DNA of 48,283 nt from Pseudomonadota bacterium (lineage in GTDB: Bacteria; Pseudomonadota; Alphaproteobacteria; Micropepsales; Micropepsaceae): the NCBI GenBank assembly GCA_018241025.1, contig JAFEEQ010000034.1:1-48283 (forward strand), in the 5' to 3' direction. Below, piece by piece: positions 25,815 to 34,200 of the stretch. The notes beneath the pieces were generated by a model, which did not search any database, had not been told where the DNA came from, and worked only from the letters and a program-made list of their open reading frames with translations. Position 1 is the stretch's first letter. Every line of letters begins with the position of its first letter. The position numbers were made by a program, and so were the translations under genes.

Positions 25815-26774
25815 TCAGAACCGCTCCAGGTCGCTCGCGAAATGGATATGGCCTTTGTAGTGCGTCGCGATGATCTTCGTCAGGCGCGCGATCTGCGCCT
25901 TGCCGCCGAAGCCGCCGCCGAAATGGGTCAGCACCAGCGCATGCACCCCCGCCCGCTGCGCGAGCATCCCGACCTGGTCGGGCAGCAGATGTTCCTTGAT
26001 GAAATGATTGTGCACGAAGCCGAACACGAAGCCGGGCACCAGCGGATAGCTCTGCTTGATCCGGTCGAGCGCGACATCCGCATCCATGATCTCGCTCACC
26101 AGCAGATCGGCGCCATGCGCGAGCTTCTCGACATTCGCGCTCGGGCCCGTGTCGCCGGTATAGACGATCGAGCGGTCCGGCGCGTCGAAGCGATAGGACA
26201 GCGATACCGGCTTTGCGCCCTTGCCGTTCCACAGATTGTAGTGGCTGTTGCTCGCCGCCGTGACTTTCACCCCGCCGATCGTCACGACCGAACCGTCATT
26301 CAGCTCGACCACGCGATAATCCGGCAGCTTCTGCGGCGCGAGCGCGGCGCCGGTCTGGAATGCCGCCAGCAGACCCGCCACCAGCTTCTTCGTTCCCGGC
26401 GGGCCATAGATCGTCAGCCCGCCCTGCAACGGCGAACCGCCCTGCCAGCGCATGCCGAGCAGCGCGAACAAACCGCCGGTGTGGTCGAAATGCAGATGGC
26501 TCAGGAACACCGTCTGCACGCTGCCGAGATCGACATGCGCCTTTGCCAGCTGCTCGGCGACGCCGTCGCCGGCATCGACGACCATCACCTGGTCGTGCCA
26601 GAGCAGAAGATGCGCCGGCTCGGAGCGTGCCGGATTGGGGATCGGCCCGCTATTGGTGCCGAGCTCGACCCAGACCGATTTCTCCTGATAGGCCTGCGAG
26701 GGCCCGCAAGCCGTCGCGAAGGCAAGACAGGACAGTGCAACAAACGCCGTCCGAACGTGGCGCCCCCAGGCCAT
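25815..26774 (-). CDS. Metallo-beta-lactamase-fold hydrolase, probable lipoprotein
   Basis: The 319-aa protein has a hydrophobic N-terminus (VRTAFVALSCLAFATAC) ending in a lipobox-like ATAC with Cys23, so it is probably an exported lipoprotein. The metal site is HLHFDH (residues 93-98), followed by a TGDTG segment (Asp bridge) and a C-terminal LVLTHFGGG His. The fold covers lactonases, arylsulfatases and phosphodiesterases; the substrate is unknown. The ATG at 26774 is preceded by GGGAGA at good spacing. The longer open frame upstream runs across the divergent promoter and is rejected. It is the first gene of the leftward unit and faces the alpha/beta hydrolase at 26971. Extracytoplasmic cleavage of a lactone or ester before uptake is a possible role. 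Confidence 0.85.
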   Translation of the reverse strand: MAWGRHVRTAFVALSCLAFATACGPSQAYQEKSVWVELGTNSGPIPNPARSEPAHLLLWHDQVMVVDAGDGVAEQLAKAHVDLGSVQTVFLSHLHFDHTGGLFALLGMRWQGGSPLQGGLTIYGPPGTKKLVAGLLAAFQTGAALAPQKLPDYRVVELNDGSVVTIGGVKVTAASNSHYNLWNGKGAKPVSLSYRFDAPDRSIVYTGDTGPSANVEKLAHGADLLVSEIMDADVALDRIKQSYPLVPGFVFGFVHNHFIKEHLLPDQVGMLAQRAGVHALVLTHFGGGFGGKAQIARLTKIIATHYKGHIHFASDLERF

Positions 26775-26869
26775 GGCGCATCTCCCATCTTTTTTTCTAG
26801 TCTGGCTCCTCCATAGCGCCGCCATCCCGTCCCCGCCCGAATACAAAGCCGGCGGGGCGATACCGTTTC

Positions 26870-26885
26870 GGCATCGTGCGATGCC
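26870..26885. promoter_or_regulatory. Dyad in the divergent promoter, candidate operator
   Basis: GGCATCG-TG-CGATGCC is a perfect inverted repeat with 7-bp arms, located 96 bp upstream of the lipoprotein start and 86 bp upstream of the alpha/beta hydrolase start. It is not a textbook LysR T-N11-A box, so the bound protein is uncertain, but the central position is right for joint control. Confidence 0.55.
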
Positions 26886-26970
26886 CGCCGGTGATCGAAT
26901 TGCGACTTTTGTTATCCCGGCATCCGGCCCGCGCGCGCTAGGTTCGCGCCCACAGATACGGGAGTAAGAC

Positions 26971-27957
26971 ATGGCGGAATCGGTTTCCGGACAGGCCTAT
27001 GGCGCGCCGGTGGAAAAGCCCGCGGCAGAAGCGGGCTTCCACGATCCGCGCAGCTTCGTCTCCCACGACTTCGAAGAGCACACCGCCGATCTGGGCGAAG
27101 TGGCGATGAACTATGCCGTCGCCGGCTCGCCCGACAGTCCGGCGCTTCTTCTCATCCCCGGCCAGACCGAATCCTGGTGGGGATTTGAGAAGGCGATGGC
27201 CCTCCTGGCGAAGGACTTCCACGTCTATGCCGTCGACCTGCGCGGCCAGGGCCGCAGCACCTGGACGCCGGGGCGCTACACCCTCGACAACATGGGCAAC
27301 GATCTCGTTCGGTTCATTGCGACCGTGATCAAGCGTCCGGTGGTGACCAGCGGCTGTTCATCGGGCGGCCTGCTCTCGGCATGGCTCTCCGCCTTCGCGC
27401 TGCCGGGCCAGTTGCGCGGCGCGGTCTACGAAGATCCGCCGTTCTTCTCCTCCGAGACGCGTCCTCTGATCGGCCAATCGATCAAGCAGTCGATCGGCCC
27501 GCTGTTCCAGCTCAATTCCGTCTATCTCGGCGATCAGTGGCGCGTCGGCGACTGGGAGGGCATGCGCAAGGCGGCCGCGACGCATTGGGCGCCGTTCCTG
27601 CGCATGATCCCGTTCCCGCCCGAGCCGCCACAGAATTTGAAGGAGTACGATCCCGAATGGGGCCGCGCCTTCTGGGAAGGCACCGTCGCGCAAAGCTGTC
27701 CGCATGAGACGCTGCTCGCACAAGTGAAGGTGCCCGTGCTCTTCACCCACCACGCCCGTCACGTTTTTCCGGAGACCGGCAATCTGTTCGGCGCAATCTC
27801 CGACATCCAGGCGGCCAAGGTGCGCGAGCTTGTCGGCGCGGCCGGTCAACCGATCGAATACGTCTCGCTGCCCGATGCCGCACACGCCATGCACAACGCC
27901 GACCCCGAACGCTTCGCGACCATCGTCGGAGACTGGGCCAAACACTTGCCGGCATGA
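26971..27957 (+). CDS. Alpha/beta hydrolase
   Basis: The 328-aa protein has the fold's early LLLIPGQTESWWGFEK stretch (oxyanion region), DLRGQGRS, and the nucleophile elbow GCSSG (residues 128-132, Ser130). The late DAAHAMH segment (about 311-317) supplies the catalytic His. It has no signal peptide. GGGAG before the ATG supports the start. It may be an epoxide hydrolase, haloperoxidase-like or C-C bond hydrolase; hydrolysis of the product of the neighbouring FAD hydroxylase is inferred from the divergent arrangement only. Confidence 0.88.
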   Translation: MAESVSGQAYGAPVEKPAAEAGFHDPRSFVSHDFEEHTADLGEVAMNYAVAGSPDSPALLLIPGQTESWWGFEKAMALLAKDFHVYAVDLRGQGRSTWTPGRYTLDNMGNDLVRFIATVIKRPVVTSGCSSGGLLSAWLSAFALPGQLRGAVYEDPPFFSSETRPLIGQSIKQSIGPLFQLNSVYLGDQWRVGDWEGMRKAAATHWAPFLRMIPFPPEPPQNLKEYDPEWGRAFWEGTVAQSCPHETLLAQVKVPVLFTHHARHVFPETGNLFGAISDIQAAKVRELVGAAGQPIEYVSLPDAAHAMHNADPERFATIVGDWAKHLPA

Positions 27958-28222
27958 CCCTGCTCATATTGGGGCCCGAAAGGTAAATGCGTCGCCGGAG
28001 CCGCACGTGTTGACTTCTATTGCTGAAGATCGGTCTCCGGACTTCTGATTACATATGAAACATTCAATGGATCTCAATCTGCATGGACGTTGCCCGGTCC
28101 AAATTGCCCGCGTCCGGCAGTCGCGAGCGGCCAATTCTGGATTTCGAACAGCTTTGTCTTGCGACCGCAGTAATGTTGCTGTTCTATTTTCCCCGTCTTG
28201 TTTGTTTTTTGGGGGGTAGGGC
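27958..28222. promoter_or_regulatory. A/T-rich leader of the second giant RTX gene
   Basis: These 265 bp have no convincing gene (a 73-codon frame from 28083 overlaps the giant gene out of phase). The stretch is clearly richer in A and T than the neighbouring genes. It ends in a T6-G6 tract (28205-28216) whose G run, 6 bases before the GTG start, seems to act as the Shine-Dalgarno sequence. An in-frame TAG at 28217 means translation cannot start upstream of 28223. Confidence 0.5.
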
Positions 28223-31200
28223 GTGCGGGATTTCATCTGGGGCCACGGCTTCGGCGTGGCCTTTAGCAGTATTGCACGCCATCATGATGACGCCACCGCG
28301 CTGAGCGATCCGTTTGCAGCCTCCTATAGTTTGACGTCGGCCGCGTTTTTAGGCGCCATTCCACTTGCAGTGCCCGATACGCCACCGGTGGAATACGCAG
28401 GTCCGCTTTCGATCATACCAAGTCCTGGCACGCCCGGCATTGCTCCCAATATCACCGCCACCGTTGTTACGTCCGGCGATCTGACCGTTAGTTCGGGCAC
28501 GACCTACTACGCCGACAGTTTCCTGCCGCATGATCTTCCGCCTTCTCTCGGGTCATATGGGGGAAGCGTTGCAGTGGCGGAGGACAGCGTCACAGGCACG
28601 CTGACCAATAATGGCGTGATCTGGAATGAACTGCCTTCGGGCGGCTGGGTTTATGGCATCATGTCGGCTGGACGTGTCGTAAACAGCGGCAAAGTTGTCT
28701 CGCAGTACGACACCGATAGTCTCAATGGCGGCAGTTGGGCCTTTGGCATTATGTCTGTGGGCGGGTTTGCTCGCGGGACAGATGCCGCTGTCCAAAATAC
28801 CGGGCAGATCTTCGCAATTTCAGCCGACAAGCAGGCGACGGGCCTTTATCTCAACGGCCTTGGTGCAATCGTAAACAGCGGCGTCATCGCTGCCCAGGCA
28901 ACGGGCGCTTACGCCTATGCGTTTGGCGTGCAGTTGAATAACGATGGCGATCTCGACAATCACGCCGGCGGCCAAATTCTGGCGGAAGCCCACTACGCTA
29001 CGGCGGTTGAATATACAGTCAGTCTCAATTCGGATGGTGAGGGTGGCGGCGCGGCCACGATTACCAATGCTGGCCTGATAGAGGCTCATTCTTCCGATGG
29101 CGAGAATCCGAGTTACGGAATTCACGCCGAGCATGGCCACGAAAACATATTCACAATCGACAATAGCGGGACGATCACGGCCGACTACGCCATTTATTTC
29201 GACACACGAACCTTTCAGACCGCTGAATTATCGACCGAGGTCGTAACCAACGAAGCGACGGGGGTCATCAATGGCGTAATTTATCTCGACCTTGGCGATG
29301 ACCAGTTGGTCAACAAGGGCGCGATCCACGGCATTGTTGCGATGGGATGGGGCGACGATCAGGTCGACAACAGCGCCGGAACCATCGACGGCTATACGGA
29401 TCTCGATTTGGGAAACGACGTCTATATCGGCGGAGCCGGTGAAGACGACGTTCTTGGCGGCCGCGACAATGACACAATATCGGGCGGCGGCGGCGACGAT
29501 CTGATTCTGGGTGGTTACGGCGATGACACGATCGATGGCGGCAGCGGCAATGACGGTCTGTTCGGTGAATTCGGCAACGATACCATCACGGCGGGCAAGG
29601 GTGATTACGTCTCCGGTGGGCCGGGCAACGATTTCATCAAGCTAACGGATTTTGGCGGGTTCTATGCGATAGACGGAGACTCCGGCAACGACACCCTTCA
29701 ACTGCCCTCGGCGAGCCGATTGCTGGACCTGTCTGGTGTCGTCACCGCGGGAACGCTCACTGGAATCGACGATCTTTCCCTCGGTCACAATCTGGGACTT
29801 GTTCTGCGGGCAGGCGATGTCGCGGCAATCAGCGATGCCAGTGCAGTGACCGTCCAGTCCGACGCTTCCAACCATGTTTATCTGCTTGGCTCGTGGAGCG
29901 AAGCCAGCCAGCGGACAGTATCCGGTGTTACATACCGCGTGTTCGACCTCTCGGGTAGCGAGGTATTGATTCAGACTGGGACGGTCGTTTCGGTGCAAGC
30001 CTCCGCGCCGGCCGGCGCAGCGGGCTTTGATGCAGGCTCAGGCGTCACGCCACCGTTTCCGAACACGGCGTTTCTCGATACCGGCGTCACCCAGACCGAT
30101 CAGTTTCCGCTCATCTATTCATTGACAATAGCTGCAGACGAAACCTGGATAAGCGACCAGTTTGGTCTGTTCCGCAGCGCTGACGCGGCACCGTTGGTCA
30201 ACTATGGAACCTTAGTTTGGCAATCGGATCTTCAGGCTGTCGGCTATACGTATATCGCCTATCGCGGAGACGTTACGAACAACGGCACGCTAGAAGCGAT
30301 AGCGACCGGAAACAACACGCCGGCAACCGCGGTCTATTATTTTGAAAGCGGGACGTTTGCCAACTCGGGAACCATAAGTGCCTACTCACAATCGGCCTTT
30401 GCAACCGGTGTCGAAGTTTTCGCAGACTTCACCAACACTGGCACCATTACGGCGCATAGCGATAGCGAACTTCAATACACCACAGTCGGCGTTTCGGTTT
30501 ACAACTATGGCGGTGAATCCGTCACGAATTCCGGGCTGATCCAGGCCATCGGCAATAGTGCCGTCGGCTTCCAGAATACGAATAGTGGTGGCTACTTCAC
30601 GAATGCCGGCACGATCGACGCCGAAAGCCCGGCTTGGTACTACCCTTCTATCGCGGTCGCAGGCCTATTTCTGAAGATAACCAACACCGGCAGCGCGACC
30701 GCCGACATATTTACGGACGCCCGGGGATACGTCCTTAATCTGGAAAACGACGGCAGCATCCAAGGCGTGGTTCGTGGCTCCGAAATTGCCGATACGGTCA
30801 ACAATAAGGGTACGATTTCCGGCGAGATTGATCTCTTCGCTGGCGACGACGTGTTCGACGGGCACGCCGGTCATCAGAACGGAGCAATCTATGCGGGCGA
30901 TGGCAACGACACTGTAATAGGCGGAACCGGCGCAGAGACGATCGTCGGAGAAGGCGGCGACGACTCCATCACTGGCAACGGAGGAAACGATTCTATCGAC
31001 GGTGGTCTGGGCAGCGATACGGCAGTCTTCTCCGGCAAGCGTAGCGACTACCGCATAACCATCGACTCTGGTCAGCGCGTCGCGACGGTTGTCGATCTGC
31101 GCTCTGGCTCGCCCGATGGCACGGATACTGTCCGTGATGTTCAGTACTTCAAATTTTCCGATGGCACCGTCGCGTCTGGAATTTTTGACGACTCGATACC

Positions 31201-34200
31201 CACGGGTGGTGTGTCAGTTATTGTTACGTCCAACGGCACGGCAATCGAAGATCACCAGATATCCGCAGATACGCATTTGCTGGCGGACGCGGACGGGCTC
31301 GGTCCGCTCCACTATCAGTGGCAGCACATGGACGGGGGGATTTTTGTCCCAGACGGCACCTGGGTAAATGTCGGCACGGACTCGTCGAGCTATGTTCCAG
31401 GCGACGGTGACGTCGGAAAACCGATGCGTGTGATAATCAGCTACACGGATCAGCATGGTACGACCGAACAGGTCATCAGCAGTCAGACTTCGCCGGTCGT
31501 GAATATCAACGATCCTCCGACACTTTCCGGTATCGGTGCGGCTGCAACGTTCACCGCGCAAGCCGGTGCGATCGTCATCGCTCCGGATATTACGGTAACC
31601 GACCCGGACGACACGATTCTTTCGATGGCGACGGTAACGATCTCAGGAGGCTATCTCTCGGGCGATGTGCTCGACTACGCGTTTTCCAACAATGACATTG
31701 GCGGCCACTATGACCCGACGACGCACGTCCTGACCCTGAATGGCGGCGCAACCTTGGCGCTGTACCAGGCCGCGCTGCGCCTCGTGACCTTCGCATCTTC
31801 GGCGACCGATCCATCGGCCGGCGGAAGCGATCCAACGCGTACAATAACCTTCGTAGGTTACGATCAAGAGGGGCTCGCGAGCAGTCCGATAACGGCTACG
31901 ATCGATATCGTGGTTCCTCATGTAGCGCCGACGCTGAGCAATCTCGGCAATGTGGTTGCCTATGTGGAGCAAGCCCAGGCCGTTGTAGTCGATGCCGCCC
32001 TGCTCGTCAGCGATGATACCGGACAACTCGCCGGTGCATCGGTCGCCATCTCGTCCGGATTTACCTCTGGGGACATCCTCAACCTCGTCAACCAGAACGG
32101 CATCACCGGAAGTTGGAATGCAGCGACCCATGTCCTGACGTTGAGCGGCAGCGCCTCGGTCGCGAACTACCAGGCGGCACTGCGCTTGATCACCTTCTCC
32201 TCAACCTCCGACAACCCGACCAGCTACGGCGCCAGCACCAGCCGCACGGTCACCTGGCAGGTCGATGACGGCCAATCCACCAACCACGCCAGCAACACCG
32301 GTTCGTCGACGATCAACGTCACCGGCGTGAACGATGCGCCGGCAATTTCCGGCACCGCAAACACCGTCGGCTACACCGAGCAGGCGTCCGCAGTTGCGCT
32401 TGATGGTGCCGTCGCGCTAACCGATCCGGACAGCGCCGCGCTGACCGGCGCCACGGTTGCAATTTCATCCGGCTTCACAGCCGGTGACATTCTCAACTTT
32501 GTCAATCAGAACGGCATCACGGGCAGCTGGAACGCCGCGACGCATGTGTTGACGCTCAGCGGCAGCGCGTCTCTCGCCAACTACCAGGCCGCGTTGCGCT
32601 CGGTTACGTTCTCCTCCAACTCCGACAACCCGACCGCATTGAGCGCAACCCGCACGGTCACCTGGCAGGTCGATGACGGCCAGTCCGCCAACCACGCCAG
32701 CAACACCGGCACGACCACGATCAATGTCACCGGCGTGAACGATGCGCCGGTCATCTCCGGCGCCGGCAACACGATCGGTTATACCGAGCAGGCGTCCGCA
32801 GTTGCTCTTGACGGTGCCATCGCGCTCACCGATCCGGACAGCGCAACGCTGACCGGTGCTTCGGTCACGATTTCGTCCGGATACACGGCCGGCGACGTCC
32901 TCAACTTCATCAATCAGAGCGGTATCACCGGGTCCTACAATGCGGCGACACATGTCCTGACATTGAGCGGCAGCGCCTCGCTTGCCAATTATCAGGCCGC
33001 GCTTCGCTCGGTCACCTACTCCTCCACCTCCGACAACCCGACCGCATCGAGCGCAACCCGCACGGTCACCTGGCAGGTCGATGACGGCCAGTCCGCCAAC
33101 CACACCAGCAACACCGGCACGACCACGATCAATGTCACCGGCGTGAACGATGCGCCGGTCATCTCCGGCGCCGGCAACACGATCGGTTATACCGAGCAGG
33201 CGTCCGCAGTCACTCTTGATGGTGCCATCGCGCTCACCGATCCGGACAGCGCCGCGCTGACCGGCGCCACGGTCACGATCTCAACCGGCTTCACCGCCGG
33301 CGACACCCTCAACTTCGTCAATCAGAACGGCATCAGTGGAAGCTGGAATGCAGCGACGCATGTCCTGACGTTGAGCGGCAGCGCCTCGCTTGCCAATTAT
33401 CAGGCCGCGCTGCGCTCGGTCACCTACTCGTCCACCTCCGACAACCCGACGGCGTCGAGCGTGAGCCGCACAGTTACGTGGCAGGTCGATGACGGCCAAT
33501 CCGCCAACCACGCCAGCAACACCGGCACCACCACGATAAACGTAACCGCCGTCAACGATGCGCCGGTCATCTCCGGTACCGGCAACACCGTCGGCTACAC
33601 CGAGCAAGCTTCGGCGATTGCCATCGACGGCGCGATTGTGTTGGCCGATGCCGACGGCACGACCTTGACCGGCGCCTCCGTCTCGATCTCGTCGGGCTAC
33701 ACCGCCGGTGACGCACTCAATTTCACCAACCAGAACGGCATTACCGGAAGCTGGAACGCCGCAACCCACGTCCTGACACTGAGCGGCAGCGCGTCTCTCG
33801 CCAGCTATCAGGCAGCCCTGCGTTCGGTCACATTCTCTTCGACCTCCGATAATCCGACAGTGTCGAGCACGACGCGCACCGTCTCCTGGCTGGTCGATGA
33901 CGGACAACTCGCCAACCACGCCAGCAACACCGGCACATCGACGATTTCCGTAACGCCGGTCAACGATGCGCCGGTCCTCGGTGGTGCCGGCAATGTCGTG
34001 AGCTATACCGAACAGGCCTCCGGAGTCGTGCTGGATTCGGGGTTGACGCTATCCGACCTCGACAGCGCGTCGCTCTCGGGGGCGACGGTGAAGATCGCCG
34101 GCGGCTTTGTTGCCGGCGACGTTCTGCACTTCACGAACCAGAACGGCATCGCCGGAAGCTGGAACGCTGCCACGCACATCCTCACGCTCACCGGTGCATC

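Noticed and set aside
28083..28304. A 73-codon frame with a hydrophobic stretch, possibly joined to the second giant protein by slippage in the T6-G6 tract
   Set aside because: A one-base insertion would bring it into the giant frame, but the TAG at 28217 in that frame, just after the tract, would stop translation.
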